Assembly (NCBI RefSeq): GCF_964204645.1
Contig: NC_134026.1
Span: 4,340,001 to 4,404,000, forward strand
Length of the DNA stretch: 64,000 nucleotides
From: Tubulanus polymorphus
Taxonomy: Eukaryota; Nemertea; Palaeonemertea; Tubulaniformes; Tubulanidae
Direction: 5' to 3'
Numbering within the stretch: position 1 is the stretch's first letter; every line of letters begins with the position of its first letter. Positions 43,066 to 58,125 of the stretch are shown piece after piece. The notes under the pieces were generated by a model, which saw nothing but the letters and a program-made list of their open reading frames with translations, did not search any database and had not been told where the DNA came from. A program made the position numbers and the translations under genes.

Positions 43066-45097
43066 CAACAATCCATGGCTTACCCTAACAAACACTTTAT
43101 ACGTCCATCAGCATCAGGGTCACTCTGAGTTCGAGTCAGTTACTTACAGCTACTACTGTACTTTCGAGAAAGCCATAACTCGAGGAAGAAGATCTCGCCG
43201 TGGACTTACACCCGCTACGAAGAGTTGGCGACATCGATACCCTTTACATAAATATTAGAATGTTATTTTATGAAGAAGATTCCGACGATTCTTCACATGT
43301 GTATATCGCAAATATTCCAAAATTGGTGGGATCGACAATGGTCAAAGCGAAGTATTTATTACTGGTCTCAATGTTGTTCCCGGAAATTTTCTGCGGAGTT
43401 CAATTATCAATCAATATTGACATTTCCATTAAATTTTTCAGAAGGTTATTTCGTTTCAATCGGAATAATCATTCTACTTAATTAAAACGGCACGAACGAG
43501 ACGATACACGACTGATAGACAAACGCCGATGGCGGAACGCGTAGACCAACAGGGCCGTTCAATAGCAGATCAATTCGATTTATAGAATTTCTTAAACATC
43601 CGATATTATAGTATCGATAATATACATAAACGATAAGGGGAAAGATCACTTAAATTGAATGGCAAGAACAGGGAGAAATGTTCCGTAAAAATGAATATCT
43701 CGTGAAAAATGAATATCTTGTTTTTAGACGAAACTTGAAAGTTGGGGCCATCGAACGAAGTTGGGGCCATACATACATCTGCCAAAAATATTTTCACGAG
43801 CGGTATCCAGCCACCCAGCGATTTCTCTCTACTTTAGGATCCTATATCGAAATGCTTATTTATTTTGGTACACAATGAAATAAAAGGTTTGATACGTCTT
43901 CCAAAATAGAAATGTTTTGCAACCGCAGAAATAATTATAGAAAAATACATACCAATAAGAAAAACTCAATAACATCGTCCATTATCATCAATCCGTCGTT
44001 ATAACTCCTGAATTTGACCAGTCGTTGCTTCGGCATAAGATTTCTAAAAGCTGAGCAGATTTAACGCGATAGCTGTGACAAAACCCGTTTTAACGATTGA
44101 GAACATTTGACTTGAGCTGCGCTCGCAGCAAATCCTTTCAATAATCTGCTGAAACATTAAACTACTGCCGCGGAGTTCTCAGTTTTTATCCTTAAGAATG
44201 ACGCATGAATAAAATAGCGCCCAACGAATCACGCAAGGCCAATGCAGTCTCCCATACCGAGTACCATTGTCATTCAAGTTAGAATTTAATTAAAAAATAA
44301 TTCGATTTCTTATCTTGGGATTGAAATTTCGGTTCGTCGGTGATAAAAAGGACGAGTGTACCCATATAAGTGGGCTTAGATTTATGACACTGTTTCTGGT
44401 TTGAGGTAAGGCTCGAAGATGCCAGGCATCCATTATCCACTACTCTACCTGATCGTGCGATATTATCATAGAAAATGACATTTTAATGTTTTTTTCTGTT
44501 GAATTATCATCGCGATTGGCAACGCTAGTCGGCTGTATTCTAACGTAATCGTGGGTGAAATTACAATGCAACTGCGAGTCATCAAAAAATCATCAGTCAA
44601 AATACATTTTAATTCTGTGCACCATGAGTGATGAGTACACACTGCGGCAATTCATACGAATTTAAATGGAAACTAAATCAGGCAATAACTACAGGTCCAA
44701 AGAAACTGTTCACTGATATGGTTCATTAAAATGTGATAAGCTAGAATTAGATACAATAGAAATAGAAATACTAGTGAAGGCGATAGTAATATGGTTGAGA
44801 CAAGTCATTAATGAGTATGATCGTTTTGCGGTTATATACTATTAGACCTTGAAGCCCACCAAACTGTTTATTACGTGTGCTTTTTTATTTGAACCAGAAA
44901 TGGAATTTCCGATTGAAATATTGTAGAATGCCAGTACTGAGTAGTGCATGTCGATGAGCTCGTGTGGATCATGAGTGGATGCAGAAAAATTAAAAACCAC
45001 ATTTAACGCATTAAATGGTATTGGTTCGGTGAACTCAGATTTGTTGTTTTCTGTTGCTCCCCATCCACCATTATACCGCAGAGCTGGAACACTGACC

Positions 45098-45139
<42 letters not shown>

Positions 45140-45780
45140 CAGTCCAAATTCTGTAAAATTTCTTCCCAGCGATTTCTGATAAATAGCAACGAGTAGCAAG
45201 GACGTAGCATTGTTGGCTTTAAGCCTAACTCAAAATTTAGCGGTCAGCTGTCGACCTGGGCGCTCTTATTGGACAATAAGAGCGTTCCTTACCCTTTTGT
45301 TTTACCCTTAACGTTGAATTGCTACATTACGACATAACACGTGCTAAATATCTAACTTTGAGATATGAATATATTTGTGATTTTTGAGTAAAATACGCTT
45401 TTCATAATCTGTAAAACATTTCTACAAAACATATATTTGTTTATCCGAGAAACAACTTATCTTTGATGGGATTTTTTCTAAAAGTGTTGCGACTCGATGG
45501 ATACCGACACAACTGGGATTTCGGCAACTGGTGAGAACTGGTAGTTTACGGTTTGCCACCAGTTGCCTTTATATCCGCTCAAAATAATATAACGAAACTA
45601 TATATAATACATACATCACATTCGAATGATTATCAATCGGGAAGTTATACAAATATCCGGCAACGATTGTTATATGAATTTGTTTTCATTTGTTTTCTCA
45701 ATAAATATTAAATTGTGTGCATACTTACAATACAAAGCATCAGATTTTAGGGGATGGTTTCAGCTCAAACTTCCTCCTAC

Positions 45781-45977
<197 letters not shown>

Positions 45978-46062
45978 TTTTTGTCGCATCTGCGCATTGG
46001 CGCATTGTAGCTGTTTAGACGCTGAACTGGTGGGACACGAACTGGGTGCGTCCGATAACAGA

Positions 46063-49000
46063 ATGAAGTCTAGTTCGTTAGGATTTCTGATCTTTTTGAC
46101 ATTTGCCGTTCGAACCACTGTAACAAGTAAGCTATGCCAGACCAATATGGAAAGCCAGAAAAAGCATTGAAATAATATTTCGCACTAAGATGATATTGAA
46201 GCAAAATTTCAATGCCTTTTAAGAATATTTCCTCGTGCCCACGAGCTATGTTTACAATATTACAATAGGCATTATGGGCTTTCGAAGATTAGTGCATTTT
46301 TGTAAATTGGGATAATACTTTAACATATTTCTAAACATGTAATTGGAAAGTTTTATTTGCTAATTCTAAGAATAAATAGATAATCAATACGTTAGTATTT
46401 TGTTAACTGACTATTTTGCTAGGTGTTTGCGATGACAATGCGTTCGGTCCAAACTGTCGAACAGAATGTCACTGCAAAAATGCCTCTAAGTGCGGAGAAA
46501 ATCTGGCATGCGTATGCAAAGACAAATGGAGTGGACCGAGATGTCAAATCAGTAAGAGTAACCTTCTAGAAAAAATCATTAACACGCGACAAGTTTTTAC
46601 CAAGCTTTAAATTGGCATTTTCTTATGAAACGTTATCGAATTCTGACATTCGTATCGTTGAATTTTGCAGAGAATGTAGCATTACATAGGACGGTACATA
46701 CAAGTAAAATCTGGAGCACAATGACGGGAGAAAAGTTGGTAGATGGAGTCAAGAATAATTATTTTAACACGGACAAAGTCCCTAATGCTTCGGCTGTAAT
46801 TGATCTACAAAAACCATACGTCGTTTCTAGAGTCATTGTTCATGACAGACCTGATGCTCGTGTTACCGATGAGAATGCACCATTGCCAGAAGGAGCTAAA
46901 TGGAGTATGTTTGAAAATATCCGGATTCTTAAAAAAAGCGTTTACTTCAATAATAATTCTGATATTATGTGTTTGCTTTATTTATCAGAAAATAGGTCTC
47001 GTGAATTAGATATACGAGTTGGTAATACTAGCGCTATCCCTGGGAGCAGTTCACGATGTTTCTACATCAAAAAACCGTTATTTGGAAAATCCACAAACGG
47101 GACCTGTATGAATGGTCCGATTATAGGGAGATACGTGAGTGTGCAACACAATCTCAAACAACCCGAATACATGAATTTGGCAGAAGTTGAAGTTTTTGGC
47201 TATCCATTCACTCGTATGTATAATTTTGCTTCACGTTTATCGTGGCATTCCTTGATTATAATATTAAAAGTAGTCGTGAAAATCATACTTTTTAATTCAT
47301 CTTTGACTAGGAAATTGTTCTGTAAAGAACACTTACGGCTGCTTAGCGAAATGTAACTGTTTGAGGAATTCTACATGTGATTATTTGACTGGCAGTTGTC
47401 AAAAAGGTTGTGCAAACAGCCACATCGGAAAGAATTGCTTTTCAGGTATGTTATATTTATAAGTACTCACTGGATAGTTTCATTATCTTTTAATCAATTA
47501 ACCAAGATTTGTCGAACAGATTTCAGAGTACCTGGGCTCCCACGCTTGGTGAATAAAACGGAGACCTCGTTGAGCATTGAATGGAATAATTACAACGGAC
47601 CTAGAGACGACTCCGGCCGCGGTGAAATAAGAAATCTGAAATATAGAGTGAAAATAAGATCATCTGACGGAATGAAGCCATCAGTCGAACTGAACGCGAT
47701 TAAAGGGCTGAAACATTCGACAAAATATAACATTTCAATGTCGATTGTGGCAGATATAGGTGATAGTACCAAAGAAGGGCCATACGGACCGGAAGTATCT
47801 TTCGTGACGGTCTGCCAACGTAAGTGTGAATGAAGTAAATGCTAACATTTGAACGAAAATATCTATAATGCTATTATTTCTGATTATTTCCATCCAAAGC
47901 GGTGCCTGTTCAGCCAAATGTGAAGGAAGACAATGCAACGACAATCCTATTGGCATGGAAGGTATCATATAGATTTTATATTCCTGACAATTGTGCTTAT
48001 TTGAAATCTTTTTCTTGTAAACATAAACACGTTTGTATTTTATTCCATATATTAAGGCGATTAGTTTTCTTGATGAAGCTGCTGTGCATTTTCGGGTTCA
48101 TTGTTGTCATTAAGTAATTATGTCTTTACTCGTCAATCTCAATCTGCTTATAGGACAACGGTTGTCAATATGAATACCTAGTCCGCTATCGAAGAAAATC
48201 CGAAAACCCTTGGAGAAATATCTCAACTCGCGCTTCGGAGGTGATTTTACAAAATCTAGTCCCTTATACTGACTACATGATAAAGGTATTGACATGGAAT
48301 GGGTCAGAATGGGCACTCATGGATAAAGAATTAGAATATAGAACCGCTGAAGGAGGTAATAACCATTCAACCACTTATATAGCGGGCAGTAGCTCACGGC
48401 TCAAAAAAAAAGTTAAACCCCACATCACTTCGTCTTTTTCCAATCTGATTTTATGATACACATCCGTTTCAGTTCCGGCGAAGGTTCAAAATCTTACAGT
48501 TACGTTTTCAAACGCAACCTCTTTGGAACTTTCATGGAAACCGCCAACTACCGCGAATGGGATACTATCAGGATACATTATTTCGAAGAAATTGATACGT
48601 TATCAGGCATGTTCTGGGAATAGTGCCGAAAATAGTACGACTTCTCATTTGAATAGAACAAACAGTAGACTAGGTAACTTGCAGCCGTTTGCTGAATACA
48701 ATATCACGGTACAAGCAAAAACTAAAGTTGGACCGGGCGAAAACGTGCATCTTAGCCACTCAACAAATGAAACAAGTTAGTACAAATAAACCGAAACTCG
48801 GCTACGGGATAAACACTATAAAGGTGAATTAAAATGATGACCAATAACATTCTTGAATTTTCATATATTTTCAGCGCCACACCCGACAACACGCCCGCCT
48901 GTGGTAAATATTAACGCCGGGGAAATGGTGTTCAGCAACATAAGTTGTAAAAAGATGAATGGACATTGGGAAAACTTCGTACTCAAATATAAGAATCTTT

Positions 49001-51605
49001 GGAACAACACCGAAATTGGGCCTATACCAATGAATCGGTCAAGATACGCAATCTCGATGCTTGGTTTGGAACCTAACATGCTCTATGAGATACGGTATGC
49101 GTGGAAAAACGGTTTTGGTAGCAGTGAATTTTCGGATCCTTTGATCTATCTAACAGAAGAAACGGGTAATCACGTTTGTAATTTTTTCCAGTCGTAAATA
49201 TCATTGAGTGAAAACCCTGAAATAATTCAAACAACTGCTATTGTTTGTTTCCTTACGTTTCGGGTGGAAGCATCGTCAGAGTTTATTTGAAAATGAACAT
49301 TTTCCGGGTATTTACTCTCAAGGGTAATCACATTTCTATTTCATTTTCGTATCAATCTATTTAATTAATTTACAATCTGATGGTTGTACGTTATTTCGTG
49401 GCTATCAACCTACTAAGATAGCTACACAAGTATTAATGTCGTCTTCTTCCTCGTGATTTAAGGACTAATTAAGCATTTAACTCAATTTAAAGCACCCTAT
49501 CTTGTTTTTTTTCCTTCCAAATCTCAGTTCCAGATGCGCCTATCTTATCCAGCGAGACGTCCGTAGACTCGTCGTCGATAAAAGTCAACTGGACACAACC
49601 AGTGCCGCCACGCGGAAACGTCACCGCTTACACAATCAGTTGTACAGCAACCGATGTAAAAGAAACTATAGAGACTTTGAATGTCAGCTCCCTGGAATTT
49701 ACTCCGGCAAAAAAGCCCGGCGGCAAATGGTTCAAATATCGAATGCGAAATCTTACTTCACATGTCAACTACACTTGCCAAGTATGCATTTGAGGAATTA
49801 ATGGAGATAAAGAACCCTACGTTTTTTCCCGGTTATTTACAAATCAAATGCAATATTCGATTAACCGTATTCGAAATTGTTTGTGACGTTTTAATAGAGG
49901 ATGAGCTCTGCAGCGATAATCTGAGTTTATGTGAGAAACGGAACCGAAATTTCCAATAATGTACTTCGATTTAGATAAAGTAGAAATAATACGAGAGAAA
50001 AATAGGCTGATGTCGAAGAATTTATATATGATGAATGGCTATATATGGTTTAAAAACAAGTTACCGTTTTGCAGGTGATTGCTAAAGGAAAGAAAGGACA
50101 AAGTCGACCGAGCAATACAGCTGTTTTTATCACTAAAGTCGGATGTAGGCATCAAATATCGTCTAACGGAATATCTGTATAGGCCGTCGTGTCTAATATC
50201 TACAGCCATCATTCTATTTATATACGTATCATTTCAGTTCCCAGTGAGGTGGTCAATTTCACAAAAAGCGTCGATTCAAACCATCCCATCCAGCTTCAGT
50301 GGTCACCGCCAACGCGGCCGAATGGAAAGATAGAGGGTTACCACGTGAGATGATGAATTCTGAATGATCCGTATACTTGAATCCGGCTATATCAATTTAT
50401 AAACGTTAATTCATTAACAAATTCAGCTGACGTGCACATGGAAGGAAACATTTTCCGATAGTTCAAACAAAAAGCTTCAAAAAGTGACTAAGTCTACGTT
50501 GGAAAGGAAGATGATTTTACCAGAGCTCGAGCCATCTACATGTTATGAGTGTACAATCAAAGCTAATACTAGCATTGGTTACGGGCAAGAAATCACTCGG
50601 CGATTTTGGACGTACCCGCATAGTGAGTGTCATTTACTTGAGTATAGATGATAATTCTGTTCATCCTATTAATACAATATCTCAGGTAACGAATTTCATT
50701 CTTATCATTACCCTTGCAGAACCACAACTATTTGGCAAACCTAAAATCCGCTCGGAAGATACAAGTGACATCAGTGTAACGCTAAGTTTGCAAGAAATCG
50801 AAATCAGGGTTGGAAACATAAGGTAAGTAATCCATTGTTGATTCAGACTACTTTTCTGAAAGTCTTATTTCAATATCATAAATGATTTGTATTTTGTAAT
50901 TCTATACATGCAGTGAATACCAGATCGTAGTGCAGCATGTACAAGGTGGCCAGACTGGCATCAATGCGAGTGTCAACAGGAAGGACGTGAAATGTGCCCG
51001 CGAAAGTCCCCATTTCTATTTGGCTGCAAGTTTCATCAATAAGTTACCGGAAACATTCACAGTCGGAGATGGAAGCGAACATGGACCATGTCACAATAGA
51101 CAGCTCAAAAAGGACGAGACCTATGTTATTTGTATCCGGGCAATCAACGAGATCGATAGGGTATGGATTTGAAACATACTGATAACTTGCAAAAATGCTA
51201 GAATAATTTCCGATATTTCTAGCCCTATCCAACATGAATTCACCATGAGATTGCACTATTTCAATCTTAAAATATTGTGAAATATTTTTCGTTTAGAACA
51301 AAGAAATCAATGCGATCTGTACAGATAAAGTTACCGGTAAGCCGAGTTCAATTCAGGGAAATAAATGACTTATAATCTGAAGGGTCATGGTAAAAAAAAT
51401 CAAGATTGTCAAAAATTAAAAGAGACATTCCAATACATTTCATATTTCGTTCATCATTTCGTGTTTACATCATTTCGTGTTGGATAACATTTTACATTTC
51501 TAGTGAAGAAACATGAATCGTATCTTCTGGTTATCATTGTTGCACTTGGATTTACTTTGATCATACTTGTTATCATCATCGTTGGCGTTTACAGGTATAT
51601 ATCTA

Positions 51606-51691
<86 letters not shown>

Positions 51692-52640
51692 TCGATATTC
51701 ATCGATGATTTCTTTGAATTCAGGTACATTAAACGTCGTTCCCAGCAAGAAGGTTCAGGTTCTGATGCAGGTACAATCTTTCTTTATTTGTCACGGTTCT
51801 TTTATACGGTACATCATTGTAATAATTTGGCACTTAATAATATTCTCGATATATTATTGATTTTTCAACAAATAGAATATATTCCAGAGAGTATCTAAGA
51901 AGTGGAGACGATCGGGATTATTTCAGGATCAGAGAGCTCTTTTAGTATAAATCCATGGATTATTCTTATATCGAGTGTATTTTATGATTTTAGCTAACAG
52001 CACGGCCCGTCCCGGGGAAATTTACCTTCAGGTTTGTAAATATAAATACATCTTATTTTTTTCAATATTTAGATTTGTGAATCTTTACTACGTGTAGTTT
52101 TTTAATTATCTATAGCCTATACCTGCTGTTCATGGTGACAGAATCTGTTCTACGCAAGAGGATGTATACGAAGACATAGATGACCACGATGACGTAGATA
52201 TCGTAGATGTCGTCCATGTGGCAGATGTCACGAACGCTACAGTCCCAGAGGAAGACGTAGATATCAGGAACCCCACAGAAGATGACTACGTTAATACAAA
52301 TATCAGAAAAGCTACCGAAGATACCTACGTAGTAGCAGATGTCATGAACCCCACAGAAGATGACTACGTTAATACAAATATCAGAAAAGCTACCGAAGAT
52401 ACCTACGTAGTAGCAGATGTCATGAACCCCACAGAAGATGACTACGTTAATACAAATATCAGAAAAGCTACCGAAGATACCTACATAGTAGCAGATGTCA
52501 TGAACCCCACAGAAGATGACTACGTTAATACAAATATCAGAAAAGCTACCGAAGATACCTACATAGTAGCAGATGTCATGAACCCCACAGAAGATGACTA
52601 CGTTAATATAAATATCACAAAAGCTAACTATAAAAGATAA
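46063..52640 (+). CDS. Receptor copy 3 (long form): EGF / F-type lectin / EGF / 7xFN3 / TM / tyrosine-repeat tail
   Basis: Twenty exons join into 1236 codons plus stop: 46063-46126, 46423-46551, 46671-47213, 47347-47445, 47520-47819, 47900-47961, 48154-48355, 48473-48775, 48875-49165, 49528-49781, 50075-50144, 50238-50344, 50427-50622, 50720-50822, 50914-51160, 51297-51336, 51504-51594, 51724-51770, 51994-52031, 52116-52640. Domains: signal peptide 1-21, EGF 22-64, F-type lectin 65-245, EGF 246-278, FN3-type 279-378, 379-466, 467-567, 568-664, 665-772, 773-873 and membrane-proximal about 874-990, TM about 1006-1033, tail repeats to 1236. FN3 domains 3, 4 and most of 5 have no counterpart in copies 1 and 2. 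The donor after exon 8 is GTTAGT, weaker than the rest. FN3 domain 1 lacks 4 residues relative to the others. This copy probably shows the ancestral architecture. Confidence 0.88.
46682..46792 (+). other. Hypervariable start of the lectin domain, copy 3
   Basis: 111 bases (37 codons), the most divergent of the three segments. The histidine of FHT is Asn here (FNT). Confidence 0.85.
48290..50074 (+). other. FN3 block present only in copy 3
   Basis: The 3' part of exon 7, exons 8 to 10 and their introns. In copies 1 and 2 the sequence passes from the IK codons of exon 7 straight into an intron like the one after exon 10, and then into the exon 11 equivalent. Confidence 0.8.
51595..51688. repeat. 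(TA)n microsatellite at the TM-exon donor, copy 3
   Basis: Two or three TATC units directly after the donor, then about 75 bp of (TA)n; part of the intron after the tract present in copies 1 and 2 is missing. Confidence 0.93.
52269..52640 (+). repeat. Coding 78-bp repeats of the cytoplasmic tail, copy 3
   Basis: Four full 26-residue repeats and a partial fifth. Variant order V, V, I, I differs from copies 1 and 2, showing exchange or drift within the array without loss of any tyrosine. Confidence 0.95.
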
Positions 52641-52696
52641 CTACGTAGTAGCAGATATCAGGAACCCTACCGAGGTTACCGCCACTGCTGATTTTA

Positions 52697-52773
52697 AATA
52701 AATTCCTACTCTTCATCCGAGTAGGGTTTTATACAAATAATCTGTATAAAATTCTGCTTGGATGAAGAGTAGG
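52697..52773 (+). promoter_or_regulatory. Poly(A) hexamer and nested hairpin in the 3' UTR, copy 3
   Basis: Arms at 52705-52718 and 52760-52773 pair perfectly, and AATAAA immediately precedes the left arm, as in copy 1. Confidence 0.6.
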
Positions 52774-53454
52774 TCGATGATTTGTTTTAAGATTCAATTT
52801 TAAAAGAATTTTATCATTTTTTAGATGATGATAATTGTAAATAAGTATTGACTTGTTAGACTGCTATTTGTATGTTTAATGTATTGAGTCCAAAACGAGA
52901 ATTCCAGGATCCACTTTCGCTTTCCCAGGTTGATTTTTGAAAATAAACTTCAAACGTCTAATTCAATTCTCAGAATAGACCCACTATGGAACTGGATACA
53001 GATTTTTATCATGGCAACTACGTGTTTAGAAAGATAGAATTTTTCATTCATATAATGTATAAACAAAAGGACATATAACAGAATTTAAATATAACAATTA
53101 AACAGTCGTTTGTGTTGATGATGTTTGGTATACCTCGCAGTCTAACTCGGTGATGGCCAACTCGAGCTTTCTTGTAAAAAGAACTCAAAAACTTAACATC
53201 TTCGGCTGAAACTATCGTGGGACTTCTTTCGTAATCGCTGCGAATTACTTTCGGGGAAATCCAAAATCTGAATCAAACTGCACGTCTTGGTCCCCGCCAC
53301 TCCACTCCCCAAGTACGATGACTCGCTAGATTCCGGATACATCCTCGCCTGCCAGGGCTCGGTTGCCTCCTCTGTAGTTCACTACACCAGTCAGTTCTCT
53401 AAATAAGAGTTCGTCCATATTTTAGAATATAGGCATCAAGACTACTCAGTGTAA

Positions 53455-53755
53455 GTAATTACTGGGTTCGACCCGGGACACCTACCCTGTACATCCTTTA
53501 TTCAGCCCCAGGAGCACTCGGAATCAGTGTCAGAAATTACTGGGTTCGAATATCGGACTCCCAACATTAGACACACATTCTTCTTTCTTCCGCACCTGGG
53601 TGTTAATAGAATATTCCGGTAGATGGCTCTCATGCTTATTCTCTACTTAACGTTATGTTTGACAATTGTAAATACTTCTTGATGTCCCTCAATCTCTCGT
53701 TTTGGTGATGAGTGTAAATAAATTTCATTTCAATTTCAATTTCATTGTACCGGTA
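53455..53755. mobile_element. SINE-like retroposon remnant, unit 3
   Basis: Third copy of the tRNA-like element; the first B-box-like motif has lost a base (GGGTTCGACCC). Confidence 0.45.
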
Positions 53756-54393
53756 TAAACAATCCATGGCTTACCCTAACAAACACTTTGTACGTCCATC
53801 AGCATCAGGGTCACTCTGAGTTCGAGTCAGTTACTTACAGCTACTACTGTACTTTCGAGAAAGCCATAACTCGAGGAAGAAGATCTCGCCGTGGACTTAC
53901 ACCCGCTACGACGAGTTGGCGACATCGATACCCTTTACATAAATATTAGAATGTTATTTTATGAAGAAGATTCCGACGATTCTTCACATGTGTATATCGC
54001 AAATATTCCAAAATTGGTGGGATCGACAATGGTCAAAGCGAAGTATTTATTACTGGTCTCAATGTTGTATCCGGAAATTTTCTGCGGAGTTCAAATATCA
54101 ATCAATATTGACATTTCCATTAAATTTTTCAGAAGGCTATTTCGTTTCAATCGGAATAATCATTCTACTTAATTAAAACGGCACGAACGAGACGATACAC
54201 GACTGATAGACAAACGCCGATGGCGGAACGCGTAGATCAACAGGGCCGTTCAATAGCAGATCAATTCGATTTATAGAATTTCTTAAACATCCGATATTGT
54301 AGTATCGATAATATACATAAACGATAAGGGGAAAGATCACTAAAATTGAATGGCAAGAACAGGGAGAAATGTTCCGTAAAAATGAATATCTCG

Positions 54394-57300
54394 GACATAT
54401 TTATATACACACAGCGTGTAATTGAACGTAATGAAAAGCACGTAGTAACCCTTCATGTCAATATCGTCTGCATTTATGAAGAGTGGAGACTTTTATCATT
54501 CGTAAATTGGATGCTAGGTGCACGCGGGATTCAATTTACCGAGGGGTGATCGATACTTTTTTTCCGGAGACTCGACTTTCTTCTGCCTCCGACAGGGATC
54601 GGCATTTACATTTAGATTGGGGCTTTCTAACGCATCGAAACTGACACCAACTTCCCGTCTATGTCAGCAAAATTATCCCCCCCGTACACGGCGAAGTCGG
54701 TGACAGATGCCGGCATTAGAAAGGTTTTACGCTCCGTTTATTCCGTGCCGGTGGAATTAGAAAACGCCGGTCAACACAAGAAATCGTACGTCGCAAGGAA
54801 TACCAACGGAGAGCAACCAGGAAACGATTCCATGTATTTTCCGGCAGCGGTCTACGTGTTCTGACTGCTACTAATAACAAGTGGGCGACGCAAATGAGCT
54901 CGAAGTGGAAAGTTGGCCTAATCGGCACATAATGAAATTAGCCACTGAATTCGTTTTTGTCCGTCTTACGTATACGGTTAATGGGGTGACTGGAATATCG
55001 GTAATCTCTAGGTTACCTCGTCGATTATCCCAAACCTCCGGTCGATAACCCAGAGCGGTTTTTGCAGTAAGAAAAGAATTTACTCGGATTTCTAAGCCAA
55101 CTGCTCGTTGCGTATATACATCTCCTGTCTGCTCGTTTTGCATGTAACACACATAACGAGCATTGAACAATTTATTTTGAATCAATCACTCCGCATCCTA
55201 AAAGCTAACGTTGCATAATATTCGACTCTGTTAATCTTCTGAACGTCTTAAATGATTCCAATGATTTCTAGACCCACTAAAACTAACTTAAGATGTAAAT
55301 AGACGAGCGATTGTTATCAAATCTGTCTACGAGGTGTTAAACAGGGGGGAAACTAAACCCGCGTATACAACGAACGGATATGCCGAATAGACAGTCGCAC
55401 CGGTGACACTTTTACAGCGAATTAAGACCTAGGTGTTTAACGTTCAGGATTATTTGCAAACTAGATCTGATTTATTCGTAGATTATTCATGATCCTCGCC
55501 TGACTTTCGAGCCTCTGCGAACATAACGTATACCCGCAGCGGTAGCGGCCGGCCGGCGCGAAGATGCATCGGATATTCACAAACTATTAAAACGGCTGCC
55601 AATTTCTTCGCCCCGGGTTGGTGATATATGATAAATAGTGGCGCGTTGATACTGTTTAGTATGGATAGGTCCTATCGCGCAATTTTACACTGATCACCGC
55701 GTAAGCTCTTATATAAATTGCAGGAATTTTGTCAGATTACACTAGCAATGAATATATCCATCATTTACTGGATTCATTGATCGCTGTCACATTCATTTTC
55801 TCTTCGTACCCCCGTTCATTTTACCGAGATCCTGGTCGTTTGGTATATCGTCGCTGATAATTCAATGGGGGTATAGAATTACAAATCTTAACCATTGCTC
55901 ATCTCCAATAACAAGGCTTTTCTATAATTTGTCTCGGACGTCGTCGTCCGCATCTAGCCCGTAACACAACACCTATAGCGCAAGTTTTTGATCTTTTGTA
56001 TTAGACATTACGCTTCCTCGAACGGCAATAGAGACACGGATTACATCAGTAAGTTTATTGTAATATAACACGTTTTGTCTTTTTTAATATGAATATAAAG
56101 TGTGATGTGTAGGCCTAGTAAACAAAGAAGCCCGAGATGATTTTCTTCGATGATGTTATTCGTAGCAAATTACAGCACAAAAAAACCATCATACTAGCTA
56201 ATCGAGATGTACAGGCCCACGTGGTGAACAGGAATAGATGCAGGAACGACTGAAATATAATCTAAAGATTCGTTCACTTTACTTTAGTCCGTGCGCCGTA
56301 TAAATAGCAACCACGTTGAACATATTCTTGTTACATCACGGAGATCACGTGCTTCGAATATCATTGACAGCAGAGCGCTGATTGAGCGGGAATCATTCGA
56401 AATTTCTACCATTTTTCTCGATGACGAGTAGAGAAGCACCCGAAAGATTTAGATAATATCTTCCCACGTCTTTAGATGTATGTCTGGTTGATGAATTGTC
56501 GCTAGTTTGAAAAACAGTAAGAGAATGTGGTTTGGCCGTCAATAGGCATATTATATATCAAATTATCATTAAGATGTGTCAGCAAACCGCGAACTAAGAA
56601 TGCCTGTTTATAGCCGAATATACTTGACAATCTGATGGTGACAATGATAGGAGCCTTCTCCGTGTATTTCTACGCGCGAAAAGTAATTGTATCTTCTTAA
56701 CTAGTATCCGCGTGCAACTTCTGTGTACGACGTGGACAATCAAATTAGTACTTATAAAGATTCCATCTCTAATATCGGCAGATGCGGAACTCATAATTAA
56801 TCGCCGAATATTTGATTACGTTTTCATCGAATACGATTGATTACACGCGTTGAGATTTCGATCGCCTATTGATTTCTGGTGAACAATCGGAATCCGTGCA
56901 TGCTATATAGTAGAAAAATGTATCATGTATTATTTGATACCCTGATACTATTGCGAGAACAATACACTTAAAGGCGTTACATTTTAAACATTCGCGAGAA
57001 AATAAAAGGGAATTTCAGTTCGATAATAGAATGCAGTACTGATGGACAAATCGAAATTCTGATATATTTCTATCTCTCTGTTTTGATCCAATCGATTCGA
57101 TCCACTCGGTGATAACATTCGAGCTAGAAAATTGAGGATTTTATATATAATTTGGCATGGTCGTTGTAAGTAAGGTCTTTGAATTACTTACAGAGAACTT
57201 GGAGTAATCTGTTGAAGTGTTTAATATGAGGTATTATCCGACGTATAGTTTAAGTTCGGACACACACAAACAAACCGTTGTCAATATCGTACGCGCGTTG

Positions 57301-58125
57301 TCAATATAGTTCTATTATAAATAGGGATAGTTTGTCGGTTTTGCTCCATCGGGTCATCCCGCGTCCAGACAATCTAGACTTGGTGACTGCACGATCGGAA
57401 CTAGCGATACAGATATATCGATAAAACGATATCAATGTTTGCTGCATTATTTTTTCATCGCTATGAAGTATGTTGGTGGATATTGGGGACTCGAACCCAC
57501 GCGACGATCTCGCTCCCACTTTTCTCCTTAAACCTGCAACAGTTTGAATATTACTTTATATATTCTATGCTTTGTAAGGACATTTTTTCCGACAATATTC
57601 CCTCCGAAGAGCTCACATAATCGCATATAAAGTAGGCCTATACATCCTTTCAGAGAACAAGGATGAGGCTTTATCGTATTACTCGTGCTTTATATCCTTC
57701 TGCGATGCTTTCCAGTTACGCGTTTATCGTAGGTTCTGCATTAGAAATCCGACTCCGGCTAAAGCCGGGCTATCAAGGATTACGCTCTTGTGTCTCTGTT
57801 TGGCAAATATACACAGATTACGGTGGCAGGTGAACAAGAAATCCTGTTGAATTCTACGCAGCAAACCAAAATGCCTCATCGATTTCCAAACCCAGTATTT
57901 TCTTTAGGAACTGCGGGGTACATGTTATCGATAAACGGTCAAAACGTCTGATGCCGTAATCTAAACATTCAGGGGCCATTTGGTCGATATCCAACTAGTC
58001 AGCGATATCAACCATAAGAACTGCTTGGATTTCTATTTGTTGCATAGTGGGCCATATCTATCTTAAGCGCGTGATTTTCTTAATTTCCCCGTTTTGCTTT
58101 AGTTTGTGTTGCCCGTTGAGTATAC
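54394..58125. other. Non-coding interval right of the receptor array
   Basis: No gene recognised. Short frames at 54346-54928 overlap on both strands and do not resemble known proteins. A small GC-rich patch lies at about 55535-55570. Confidence 0.45.
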
